Shown here: piece after piece, positions 8,690 through 17,381 of the stretch
Layout: every line of letters starts with the position of its first letter
How positions within the stretch are numbered: position 1 is the stretch's first letter
Source: JALENY01 sp036310185
GTDB taxonomy: Bacteria; Bacillota; Clostridia; Lachnospirales; Lachnospiraceae
Length of the DNA stretch: 41,004 bases
Direction of reading: 5' to 3'
Assembly (NCBI GenBank): GCA_036310185.1
Contig: JAXJSH010000100.1
Location: forward strand, 1-41,004
Translations under genes and position numbers: made by a program
Notes under the pieces: model-generated
Told to the model about the DNA's origin: nothing
What the model saw: the letters and a program-made list of their open reading frames with translations, nothing else
Databases searched by the model: none

Positions 8690-9391
8690 CTATATCACCT
8701 CAACAATTCCTCCAAGACAGGTCAGAGCTTCGTGATAGTTTTCCGTCCAGTTTTCTTTTTTGTTTATGATATCAGCCAATGCATCCAGATTATCTATATT
8801 GATACGAAGCTGTGTCCTGTTTACCCGGTTTAACATTTTCGAATATTCCTTCTCAATATCCTGAAGACGATATTCCAGCCGCAGATACAGATCCAGCCGC
8901 TCCAGATATTTTCCTGTCTTCATAATATTTCTGCATTCTTCATTTTCCACATAATCATCTACACAACCCCAGAATGCAAAAAGGTCATCAATCACGGGCT
9001 GTAATGCAAAAATCGGCATATTGGCATATTGTGCTTCATCAAAACCATCCAGCGCCATCTGTATGTAAGCAAGCACGTAGCTGCTCAGTTCATCACGCAA
9101 AACGATGGCGTCATCATAAGCCCTCTCCATATTTGAGACCATGGAGTCCGGATTGCTTCGGTCAAAAAGGTACCGGAACACAAAATCCTGCTGATCTTCA
9201 TATTTGTCCGGAATGGACAAACGTTCACAATATTCTCTGAAATCCAGTATATTGTTTCCGTTTTCCTGATCCGCATCATCCAGCATATGATCATATACAC
9301 GGAAAAACTTCCGCAATGTTGTAAACACCCGCTCTGTATAACGTCCAAGCCAGAACAGGTTATTCGCTTTATCTACTGAGATAATACCCAT
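8690..9391 (-). CDS. Alpha-E domain protein (COG2307)
   Basis: About 233 residues, starting at the ATG at 9391 (MGIISVDKANNLFWLGRYTERV), because NLFWLGRYxER is the family's N-terminal signature and GGGAGGAGG and AAGGA precede it. A longer frame starts at 9475 inside the ATP-grasp gene and lacks family sequence. The protein is almost entirely helical. It is shorter than the roughly 300 residues common for the family. Alpha-E proteins accompany circularly permuted ATP-grasp enzymes and are often fused to them. Their biochemical role is not established. It overlaps the ATP-grasp gene by 19 bases and abuts the transglutaminase-like gene, so all three are co-translated. Confidence 0.85.
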   Translation of the reverse strand: MGIISVDKANNLFWLGRYTERVFTTLRKFFRVYDHMLDDADQENGNNILDFREYCERLSIPDKYEDQQDFVFRYLFDRSNPDSMVSNMERAYDDAIVLRDELSSYVLAYIQMALDGFDEAQYANMPIFALQPVIDDLFAFWGCVDDYVENEECRNIMKTGKYLERLDLYLRLEYRLQDIEKEYSKMLNRVNRTQLRINIDNLDALADIINKKENWTENYHEALTCLGGIVEVI

Positions 9392-10686
9392 GTATCCTTG
9401 AAACCTCCTCCCTGAGACGAATTCACCACAAAAGAATCTGCTTTTCGTGAAAAACGGGTCAGGCCGCTGGCCCATACTTTTGTGGATTCTCCGCTTAAAA
9501 CAAACGCCCGCAGATCCGCTTTTCTCGGAACGCGGTCTTCTCCTTCTATAATATCCAGATCCAGAAAATCAATCACTTCCTGGGCAATAAAACGTCTGGA
9601 TTCGTTCGTAATCAGCTGTTTCATATCATTCAGCTCTTCCTTTGTCAGATCCCGGCCGAATATGACACCGTAACCTCCGGCTTCCGCCACATCCTTGACT
9701 ACCAGTTTTTCCAGATTGTCCAGTACATACTTTCGATCTTCTTCATAAAACGGAAGGTAAGTGGGCGCATTTTTCAGTATGGGCTCCTCATTCAGATAGT
9801 ACCGGATCATCTTCGGCACAAAATAATAAATTCCCTTGTCATCTGCCACCCCATTGCCCGGTGCATTGACAATTGCCACATTTCCGGCCCGGTAGGCATC
9901 CATAATATTCGGGACACCGATCAGTGATTCACTGTTAAATGTCATCGGATCCAGATATTCATCGGAAATTCTGCGGTAGATCACACCCACACGCATCTTT
10001 TCCCCTTTGTAATCCCGATAATACAGTACGTTTTCCTCTACAAACAGATCACTGCACATGGCCAGCACACATCCGCTTCTTTCTGCCAGATAGGAATGCT
10101 CAAAATAGGCTGCATTGTAACGGCCCGGTGTCATAATGACAGGAATCCCGCCGCAGTTGACATGTTCCAGTGTATCCCGAAGCAGTTTGTGATAATTGCG
10201 GTTGTCAATAATGTGGTTGTTCTGATACGTCTGCGGTGAAGCTCTTCGGCACAGTTCCCGTGCGATCAGCGGATAGGACGCTCCGGAAGGAATACGCAGG
10301 TTATCCTCCAGGATATACCAGGAACCATCTTTCGCCTGTACCAGATCAATTCCGGAAATATGGCTGAATACCCCTTTGGGCGGTACCATGCCTTCACATT
10401 CCGGCAGATATCCGGAGGAAGAAAATACAAAATCTTCCGGTATCACACCATCCTTTATGATCTTTTTGTCTGTGTATACATCTTTCAAAAACAGATTCAG
10501 GGCATCCACGCGCTGAATCAGCCCCTTTTCAAGAGGAATATACTCCTCATGTGATATGATTCTCGGCAAAGGATCAAAGGGAAAAAGCTGTTCTTTGAAA
10601 ATATTATTTTTGTAAATACCGAATTTCACACCATAGCGAGCTAACATTTTGTTAATCTCGTCTGTTCGCTCAATCAATTGCTTCAT
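9373..10686 (-). CDS. Circularly permuted ATP-grasp protein (COG2308)
   Basis: 437 residues from the ATG at 10686, which has GAGGGGTGG eight bases upstream; an earlier in-frame ATG at 10728 has no site. ATP-grasp enzymes join a carboxylate to an amine through an acyl-phosphate. The signature of the permuted subfamily is visible: GIDLVQ, then ILEDNLRIPSGASY (about residues 130-145), PGRYNAAYFEHSYLA, and near the C-terminus VAEAGGYGVIFG. It is the first gene of a five-gene minus-strand operon (ATP-grasp, alpha-E, transglutaminase-like, two aspartoacylase-type). The enzyme's substrates are unknown; formation of a peptide or amide product is predicted from the fold. Confidence 0.9.
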   Translation of the reverse strand: MKQLIERTDEINKMLARYGVKFGIYKNNIFKEQLFPFDPLPRIISHEEYIPLEKGLIQRVDALNLFLKDVYTDKKIIKDGVIPEDFVFSSSGYLPECEGMVPPKGVFSHISGIDLVQAKDGSWYILEDNLRIPSGASYPLIARELCRRASPQTYQNNHIIDNRNYHKLLRDTLEHVNCGGIPVIMTPGRYNAAYFEHSYLAERSGCVLAMCSDLFVEENVLYYRDYKGEKMRVGVIYRRISDEYLDPMTFNSESLIGVPNIMDAYRAGNVAIVNAPGNGVADDKGIYYFVPKMIRYYLNEEPILKNAPTYLPFYEEDRKYVLDNLEKLVVKDVAEAGGYGVIFGRDLTKEELNDMKQLITNESRRFIAQEVIDFLDLDIIEGEDRVPRKADLRAFVLSGESTKVWASGLTRFSRKADSFVVNSSQGGGFKDTWVLSQ

Positions 10687-10773
10687 AAATCCACCCCTCT
10701 TCCCATAAATTCCCGTTATTCGGTACAAGCTTAAAACTGTACATTTCTTTCCGATTCGGGAATATTTATATAA

Positions 10774-10804
10774 TCAAAAAAGGCGCCCTGAAAAGGACGC
10801 CTTT
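10774..10804 (-). terminator. Terminator of the eut operon
   Basis: Minus strand: AAAGGCG pairs with CGCCTTT, with an inner TCC/GGG-type extension, followed by seven T. It lies about 100 bases past the eutC stop codon and just upstream of the ATP-grasp operon. Confidence 0.85.
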
Positions 10805-10900
10805 GTCGATGTAACTATACTACATCTGTTTTATTATCTTTGTCAATCAATATTTTCAAAAGTTTGATTTAATACTGTTTTTTAAAATATATTAACTGAA

Positions 10901-11734
10901 TCACACAGCTTCTAAATCTGTTCCACTTGCTTTCTTTTCAAGCATCACTTTTATAATGTCTGCAATATGGGCGCCCGCTTCAACGGGAATTGTACCATTT
11001 TTATGTATGTTCGATACTACCGTTCGTCTCGTTTCCAGCATTCCAACTTTTGCATCGTACGCAATATAAGCACTCATACTTTCAGCAGAACATAATCCAG
11101 GTCGCTCCCCTATCAGCTGGCATACCACCTTTGCATTGAGCAATTCACATACCTGATCTTCTGTTGCCACACGAGAATGCCGTACGAAAAACGGTGTTCC
11201 ATAATCTATATCATATGCATTCAGCCCCTGCATAACAGCACGCATTGTATCATAGGCATTTGCCTCAATCGCAGCCGAACTTAAACCATCTGCAACAAAT
11301 ATCTGTACGGTAGGATTTTTCCTGCATTTTTCTGTTATTGTTCTTACACCCTCTTTGGAAATAATTCTGCCTTTATCAGGATTCGTGAGATAATCCTCTT
11401 TGTCTTCACATAGAGTATCCACACAGAACATTCCTGTTTTCTTTAAAAACTCATCGGATACATAAGACCACACTGCATCCTGCGCAGCAGAATGATCCGC
11501 ACGAAACCTAAGCATTGTTTCCGTTCGGTATCGGGCACCACATCTCCCAACTCCAATTCTCGCCGGTGTATAAGATTTCATATTTAAAAAACCATCCTTG
11601 TCAGCCGGATTTTTTACAAGATACTGAGTTCTGATATCAACCTCTCTAATATCATCAATACAGCCATCTTCTGACACAGGCAAATCCTCATCCAACTGAC
11701 TATAATAAGGCTTTTGAAATATTTTTTCAGTCAT
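10901..11734 (-). CDS. eutC: Ethanolamine ammonia-lyase small subunit
   Basis: 277 residues. With EutB it forms the adenosylcobalamin-dependent enzyme that splits ethanolamine into acetaldehyde and ammonia. Recognisable EutC segments are ARIGVGRCGARYRTETMLRF (about residues 57-76), FVADGLSSAAIEANA and GERPGL followed by ESMSAY. The N-terminal 55 residues are the variable part. Its ATG overlaps the eutB stop by 4 bases (ATGA), so translation is coupled. It is the last gene of eutABC and is followed by a strong terminator. No microcompartment shell gene or aldehyde dehydrogenase is adjacent. Confidence 0.97.
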   Translation of the reverse strand: MTEKIFQKPYYSQLDEDLPVSEDGCIDDIREVDIRTQYLVKNPADKDGFLNMKSYTPARIGVGRCGARYRTETMLRFRADHSAAQDAVWSYVSDEFLKKTGMFCVDTLCEDKEDYLTNPDKGRIISKEGVRTITEKCRKNPTVQIFVADGLSSAAIEANAYDTMRAVMQGLNAYDIDYGTPFFVRHSRVATEDQVCELLNAKVVCQLIGERPGLCSAESMSAYIAYDAKVGMLETRRTVVSNIHKNGTIPVEAGAHIADIIKVMLEKKASGTDLEAV

Positions 11735-13113
11735 ATATGTCTTCCACCTTTCTTCAAAAAGACCGATCCGTCTCCTGCAAGTGAAGTCATCCTCCCATTT
11801 TTATAAAATCCCATTTTTTCAAGCCATCTTTCAAATTCCGGAATTGGATGATATCCAAAAACTTCTCTGATGGCTGCAGTTTCATGAAAACCTGTACATT
11901 GATAATTTAACATACAGTCATCTGCATGAGGAACGCCCATCACATAGTTCACCCCTGCCGCCGCCAATGTTGTAAGCAAAATTTCCATGTCATTCTGATC
12001 TGCCTTCATATGATTTGTATAACAAACATCACATCCCATAGGCAGCCCGGACATTTTTCCCATAAAATGATCTTCCAGACCTGCCCGAATGACCTGTTTG
12101 GAATCGTATAGATACTCAGGTCCAATAAAACCAACCACCGTATTGACAAGAAACGGATGGTAATGTCTTGCAAGTCCGTAGCACCTTGCCTCCATAACAA
12201 CCTGGTCCCAGTCATTATGGGAATAAGAAGAAAGTTCTGAACCCTGCCCCGTTTCAAAATACATCACATTGGGTCCTGTGGCTTTTCCTTCATGAAGCAT
12301 CATCTGGTAACCTTCATTCAAAAGTTTTTCCGATACCCCAAAAGCAGCATTTCCAAGTTCACTTCCGGCAAGTGATTGAAACATTAATGTACAGGGTGCC
12401 CCTCGTCTCATTGCTTCCATTTGTGTTGTAATATGCGAAAGCACGCAATATTGTGTCGGTATATCCCATTCACGGATAAAATCATCAAATGTCTGCAAAA
12501 TTGTTTTTACGCTTTCTACCGAATCATCCACCGGATTCAATCCGATCACCGCGTCTCCGCATCCATAGCTGAGTCCCTCCATTGTGGATGCCAAAATTCC
12601 CTTGGGATCATCTGTGGTATGATTAGGCTGCAGTCTGCATGCAAATACATTTTCTCCACCAATTGTCGTATTACAATGTGCCGTGACCTTTATTTTTTTT
12701 GCCGCATAAATCAAATCCAGATTGCTCATCAATTTACAGACAGCTGCGATCATTTCACTTGTCAAACCTTTGCCCGCTCGTTTTATCATTTCTTCTGTTG
12801 TATTGTCATCAAGCAGCCATTCTCTGAACTCAGCAACAGTTTTATTTTTAATTTCATTATAAATGGATTCATTGATATCATCTTGTATAATCCTGGTTAC
12901 AAAATCCTTTTCATAAGGGACAGCCGGTGTATTTCTAATATCTCCTAATTTTATATTAGCTAATACAATTTTTGCAGCAATACGCTCCTCTGCACTTTCT
13001 GCTGCGATTTTAGCAAGGCAGTCTCCTGATTTTTCTTCGTTGGCTTTCGCCATAACTTCACGCAGAGATTTAAATTCGTACACATGTCCCGTCAATTTTG
13101 CTTTTAAGATCAT
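11731..13113 (-). CDS. eutB: Ethanolamine ammonia-lyase large subunit
   Basis: About 460 residues from the ATG at 13113, which follows GGAGG by nine bases; the frame's first ATG at 13131 has no site. EutB is the TIM-barrel subunit that holds ethanolamine and adenosylcobalamin. Family landmarks include NTTIGGENVFACRLQPNHT, the glycine-rich SYGCGDAVIGLNPVDD, FQSLAGSELGN, FETGQGSELS and GLPMGCDVCYTNHM. The length matches the usual 450-465. It lies between eutA and eutC in one transcription unit. Cobalamin import genes under a cobalamin riboswitch lie about 9 kb away in the window, which fits the cofactor need. Confidence 0.98.
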   Translation of the reverse strand: MILKAKLTGHVYEFKSLREVMAKANEEKSGDCLAKIAAESAEERIAAKIVLANIKLGDIRNTPAVPYEKDFVTRIIQDDINESIYNEIKNKTVAEFREWLLDDNTTEEMIKRAGKGLTSEMIAAVCKLMSNLDLIYAAKKIKVTAHCNTTIGGENVFACRLQPNHTTDDPKGILASTMEGLSYGCGDAVIGLNPVDDSVESVKTILQTFDDFIREWDIPTQYCVLSHITTQMEAMRRGAPCTLMFQSLAGSELGNAAFGVSEKLLNEGYQMMLHEGKATGPNVMYFETGQGSELSSYSHNDWDQVVMEARCYGLARHYHPFLVNTVVGFIGPEYLYDSKQVIRAGLEDHFMGKMSGLPMGCDVCYTNHMKADQNDMEILLTTLAAAGVNYVMGVPHADDCMLNYQCTGFHETAAIREVFGYHPIPEFERWLEKMGFYKNGRMTSLAGDGSVFLKKGGRHI

Positions 13114-13163
13114 CTCCGGTGCCCTCCTCATTTCTGCTTTTCAACTATTTTATAGTTTCCCTG

Positions 13164-14588
13164 TCAGCTGTTAAATACCAATGTTTTAATGATTACCGGC
13201 AACACCTGTCCATCTGCCATCGGGCATCCTATATCAATGTAATCCCCGTTTTGGGACCGAATTCCATCAATACAGATCAGTGGATAATCTGCAGGAAGAC
13301 GCTTTTTTAATGCAAAGCCAAGCGCCTTTGCAATATCAGTTTCTATTATGAGTATTAATGGGAGTTTGTGTGCTAATATGTCATCGATACTTGCGCAAAT
13401 CTCCTCTGCCCTTTTCTGTATTCCATCGAAGGAAGTATCATCTGAACCATCAAAGGAAATGGCCGTAATATTCAAATCAGTCTGTTTCATATAATATAAA
13501 AGGCCTCTTTTTATCATAGTTCCTAAATCTTTCATATCTGCATTATCAATATGCAGTACCGGAATATTTTTCAATGGTAAAATTCCGGCAGAATAACAAA
13601 TTGTACTTCCGCTGATTTCTGTAGTGTACATGCCGGCACCTACAACGGTAGCCCGTATGGTCTCCTTGGGTTCAAACCAGGGTAAATTGCAAAACAATAC
13701 ACTTTTTTTAATACTCTCTGCCAGTAAAATACCAATATCCCCGTATTGATAATCATCTTCTGTCTTTTTACCATATATAAAAGATGCCACACCGCCAGAA
13801 AAAGTAATCCCATCAATCTTAAAATCTTCCAAAATTGGAGGGCTGTCATTTGTGTAAAATTTTTTATCTAAACCGTTATCTGATAATTTCAAGGTCGATA
13901 AAAGCGCATCTGTCATAAGCATACAGATCTTACTCAGTTTCTCTTTATCCGCTTCCATCCCCTCTTCCAGAATAATTCCGTGATCTGCAGCGTATTTTTT
14001 CCATCTGGAATAAATATAAGTAATTTTTCCAGATGCTTTATCAATCCTGACCAGCCTTCCACCTACATCCAGACAAGCAACTCCAATCAGTTTTCCCCTA
14101 TTAAATATGGATATATTACTTGTGCCGCCACCAATATCTATATTTGCAATGCAGGAACGTGTCTGTTCCGACAATCTGTCTGTTCCTGCACCATACCCGG
14201 CCAACACAGACTCCAGATCAGGCCCTGCTGTTGCTACTACAAAGGTTCCCGCAAAACCACTTAAAGTCTCCAAAACGACTGCTGCATTTTCTTTTCTTGC
14301 AGTCTCACCTGTAATGATTACTGCTCCGGTTCTCACCTGCTCATAAGTGATTCCCGCTCTTTGATATTCTTCAGAGACAATATTATAGACTGCTTCTGCA
14401 TCAATCTTATTTTCTGAAAGAAGTGGAGTAAAATGAATTTCGCTTTCATACATAATTCTCTTGTCAACAATACTCAGTCTTGGCACGGCATAGTCACTGG
14501 CCAGATTCTCTATTATAAGCTGGCTGAACATAATCTGTGTTGTCGAAGTACCAATGTCTATTCCTACACTAATCAATTTATCGCCCAT
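13164..14588 (-). CDS. eutA: Ethanolamine ammonia-lyase reactivating factor
   Basis: About 474 residues. EutA is an actin/Hsp70-fold ATPase that exchanges damaged cobalamin in EutBC for fresh cofactor. The phosphate-1 loop SVGIDIGTSTTQIMF is at the N-terminus, and a second ATPase motif NIDIGGGTSNISIF lies near residue 150. The C-terminal part has IDIGCPMADGQVLPVIIKTL. I prefer the ATG at 14588, with AAGGGATG at suitable distance, over the ATG at 14597. It is the first gene of the operon and its leader of about 118 bases follows a MerR-like promoter. Having the reactivase first, with only the two enzyme subunits behind it, is a minimal arrangement. Confidence 0.95.
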   Translation of the reverse strand: MGDKLISVGIDIGTSTTQIMFSQLIIENLASDYAVPRLSIVDKRIMYESEIHFTPLLSENKIDAEAVYNIVSEEYQRAGITYEQVRTGAVIITGETARKENAAVVLETLSGFAGTFVVATAGPDLESVLAGYGAGTDRLSEQTRSCIANIDIGGGTSNISIFNRGKLIGVACLDVGGRLVRIDKASGKITYIYSRWKKYAADHGIILEEGMEADKEKLSKICMLMTDALLSTLKLSDNGLDKKFYTNDSPPILEDFKIDGITFSGGVASFIYGKKTEDDYQYGDIGILLAESIKKSVLFCNLPWFEPKETIRATVVGAGMYTTEISGSTICYSAGILPLKNIPVLHIDNADMKDLGTMIKRGLLYYMKQTDLNITAISFDGSDDTSFDGIQKRAEEICASIDDILAHKLPLILIIETDIAKALGFALKKRLPADYPLICIDGIRSQNGDYIDIGCPMADGQVLPVIIKTLVFNS

Positions 14589-14712
14589 CGTCTTCATCCC
14601 TTAATAATACTGACCTGATTAATCAAGATCCATTGAAGCTTAAACACATAAAATCTGATATCCTGCACGACCTCCATTACAGTCCTGAGTTATTAAAGTT
14701 ATATTTCGTATT

Positions 14713-14744
14713 TTGATACTAACTTGGTACTAAGTTGGTGTCAA
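14713..14744 (-). promoter_or_regulatory. MerR-like promoter of eutABC with a 20-base spacer palindrome
   Basis: Minus strand: -35 TTGACA (14739-14744) and -10 TATCAA (14713-14718) are 20 bases apart instead of 17. The spacer (14719-14738) is a near-perfect palindrome: comparing it with its own reverse complement, 16 of 20 bases agree, and AACTT/AAGTT arms are perfect. Two 11-base direct repeats ACTAAnTTGGT also run through it. An over-long spacer filled by a dyad is the hallmark of promoters activated by MerR-family proteins. The regulator itself is not in the window. Confidence 0.55.
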
Positions 14745-14780
14745 TTGTAATCATCAACAATGCAAATTACCTTTTTATAT

Positions 14781-17339
14781 TTATTTTTTATACTCATTCC
14801 AAAAACAGGCCAGTGATTCTTCCACATCTGAAAGGAGGCAGGGCTGAAACCACCGCCACTCGTTTGGAAAAATATTCAAATACGCATCTTCCAGAAAACG
14901 GTCATCCAAAAGAAGTATGGCCCCCCTGTCCTCCTGGGTACGGATTACCCTTCCCGCTGCCTGAAGTACTTTATTCATTCCAGGAAAACGATAGGCATAA
15001 TCATAGCCATTTTGTTCATAATATGCCTTTAATATCTCCCTCTCATTGCTGACCTGGGGAATTCCCGTACCCACGATTGCCGCCCCGATCAGTTTGTCTC
15101 CAATGAGATCGATACCTTCCGAAAAAATTCCTCCCATCACACAAAATCCAATCAGCGTATTTGGATTCTCCACTTCAAAATTTTCAAGAAAAATCTCCCG
15201 TTCTTCCTCGTGCATGGACGGAGTCTGAATAATCCAGTCCACATCCGGCCTGTCATATTCCTCCCGATAGATATCAAAAACATCCTGCATCAGCTTGTAA
15301 GATGGAAAAAAAGCCAGATAATTGCCCTTTTTCCCGGCGGCCATCTTTGCAATATATGCTGCAATTTTCCGATATTCGCCGTAGCCCCGGCGACTGTAAC
15401 GGCTGCTCACATCCCTTGCGATCAGCAGCAGTTTGTTCCTTTCCTCAAAGGGGGACTCCGCAAAATTATCATAGTCCTCCGGGTCTGCCGAAAGAAGTCT
15501 TTTGTAATACTGTATTGGCTGAAAAGTAGCCGAATAATAAATGCGCCCAACCCCTTTACTCATGCAGTTATGCAGATTCTGAGCAGGATTTACGCAATAT
15601 AGCTGAATCCGAAACTGATTTTCCTCATCCAGTTCCGAATAAATCACATAATTGTCATCCAGAAGTTCATATATATTCAGAAAATCCCTGACTTCAAAAT
15701 AAAATTCCAGCAGAGCTTTGTTTTCTTCTTCTCTTTGATTGAAAATACTCATGCTGCCGGTATGATCCGAGGCTGCAAAGGATTCTGAAGTGTCAGCAGA
15801 TTCTGTCTGTCCTTTTCTGCGCTCTTCCATAAATACTTCCAGCTCACTCATCACACTCATAAGCGCCATAGCCACATCCCCAATGGAGTGAAGGACTTCA
15901 TAATTCTCGCACTCCCGCTTATAACCAAGCAGCAGTTTATTTACTTTTTCCAGACAGCGCTCCAGTTTTTTGGAATATGGTTTTATAAGGCGTTTTGCCG
16001 CCAGCACATGTTCCTTGTAAATAGCTGCGCTGTACATCTGTCTTCCACGATCGACCAGATTATGCGCCTCGTCAATCAGAAACACATAATCGCCTTTTAC
16101 ACCATCTCCAAAGAAACGCCGCAGATATACATTCGGATCAAAAACATAATTGTAATCACAGATCACAGCATCTGCCCACAGAGAAAGATCCAGACACATT
16201 TCAAAGGGACACACATTCCATTCTTCCGCTTTTTTCTGGATTGCCTCCCGGTCAAAGGCTTCTGAATGGATCAGCAGTTCAAAAACGGCATCATTTACCC
16301 GGTCATAGTGCCCTTTTGCCCGCGGACAGCTGACCGGATTGCAGTCGGGTTCCTGACAGATACACATTTTTTCTTTTGCCGTCAACGTAATCACTTTATA
16401 CTTCAGACCTTTTTCGCGCAGAATGCCAAAGGTTTCTTCGGCCACTGTTCTGGTAATCGTTTTTGCAGTCAGATAAAATATCTTTTCCGCATATCCTTCC
16501 CCAACAGCCCGCACAGAAGGAAAAACAGCAGATATGGTCTTTCCTACACCGGTTGGTGCCTGAATGAACAGCCCTTTCCTTCTCCTGATCGTCTGATATA
16601 CGGACAAAACCAGCTTTCTCTGATCTCTTCGATACGTAAAGGGAAATTCCAGGTTTTGCATGGAAGCATTGCGCTTCATTCGCCACTCATATTGAAACCG
16701 GGCCCATTTATAATAACTTTCAATCAGTTCATCAAACCATTCCTTCAACGATTCAAAGGTAAATTCTTCCCGAAAACGCTTTATTTCTTCTGATTCCAAA
16801 TTGGCATAGGTCATCTGTACACCCATATTTTTCTGATCATTCTGCAGCCCATAAATATAGGCATAGCATTTTGCCTGCGCAATATGAACCGGAATGGGTT
16901 CATTCAGATGCTGCAGATCCATATAGATACCTTTTATCTCATCAATAACAAAAAGTCCCGGTTCCTCCATGATACCATCTGCTCTTCCCTCCACCACAAT
17001 GGAAAAAGCCTCATACTCTATCTCAAGGGAAAGGGGCACTTCAGCACGATAAGAAGCTCCCATCTGTTTCTGAATCTTTCGATGGAGCCGGCTGCCCTTC
17101 TGCATCGCTTCACGATCTGCGGAAGCACTTTTTCGATTATCCAAATCGCCCGAACGGAGAATAAATTCCACCAGATTCCGGACTGAGATTTTTATTTTCT
17201 GTTTATCGGTCATACGCTGTATCTGTTCCTGACTTTCTGATTCTATACCTGACCTGAAGATCAAAATTCCATCGGTATGCCACACAGACAGGAAATCCTG
17301 AAATTCGGATGCATTTTGGTCAAAATATCTGAAATCCAT
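14781..17339 (-). CDS. XPD/DinG-type DNA helicase with N-terminal PD-(D/E)XK nuclease-like domain
   Basis: 852 residues in the longest frame. Recognisable family sequence (KIKISVRNLVEFILRSGD) starts at Met43 (17213), which may be the true start; neither ATG has a strong ribosome site. Residues about 75-200 look like a Cas4/RecB-type nuclease: GRADGI, FVIDEIKG and QAKCYAYIYG give the D-ExK-QxxxY pattern. The helicase follows: Walker A APTGVGKT, four cysteines typical of the Fe-S cluster of XPD (CICQEPDCNPVSCPRAKG and CPFEMC), the DEAH box LIDEAHNLVD, and QAAGRVIRTQEDRG near the C-terminus. It sits 42 bases after the TIGR03915 gene and is probably the third gene of an SOS-controlled operon. Confidence 0.88.
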   Translation of the reverse strand: MDFRYFDQNASEFQDFLSVWHTDGILIFRSGIESESQEQIQRMTDKQKIKISVRNLVEFILRSGDLDNRKSASADREAMQKGSRLHRKIQKQMGASYRAEVPLSLEIEYEAFSIVVEGRADGIMEEPGLFVIDEIKGIYMDLQHLNEPIPVHIAQAKCYAYIYGLQNDQKNMGVQMTYANLESEEIKRFREEFTFESLKEWFDELIESYYKWARFQYEWRMKRNASMQNLEFPFTYRRDQRKLVLSVYQTIRRRKGLFIQAPTGVGKTISAVFPSVRAVGEGYAEKIFYLTAKTITRTVAEETFGILREKGLKYKVITLTAKEKMCICQEPDCNPVSCPRAKGHYDRVNDAVFELLIHSEAFDREAIQKKAEEWNVCPFEMCLDLSLWADAVICDYNYVFDPNVYLRRFFGDGVKGDYVFLIDEAHNLVDRGRQMYSAAIYKEHVLAAKRLIKPYSKKLERCLEKVNKLLLGYKRECENYEVLHSIGDVAMALMSVMSELEVFMEERRKGQTESADTSESFAASDHTGSMSIFNQREEENKALLEFYFEVRDFLNIYELLDDNYVIYSELDEENQFRIQLYCVNPAQNLHNCMSKGVGRIYYSATFQPIQYYKRLLSADPEDYDNFAESPFEERNKLLLIARDVSSRYSRRGYGEYRKIAAYIAKMAAGKKGNYLAFFPSYKLMQDVFDIYREEYDRPDVDWIIQTPSMHEEEREIFLENFEVENPNTLIGFCVMGGIFSEGIDLIGDKLIGAAIVGTGIPQVSNEREILKAYYEQNGYDYAYRFPGMNKVLQAAGRVIRTQEDRGAILLLDDRFLEDAYLNIFPNEWRWFQPCLLSDVEESLACFWNEYKK

Positions 17340-17381
17340 TATACCGCATCTCTTTCATTTTTCAAGAACAGCCTCCCCAAC

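Noticed and set aside
17214..17339. Separate short gene or leader peptide before the helicase
   Set aside because: It is in frame with the helicase and has no stop or distinct ribosome site; it is either an N-terminal extension or untranslated.
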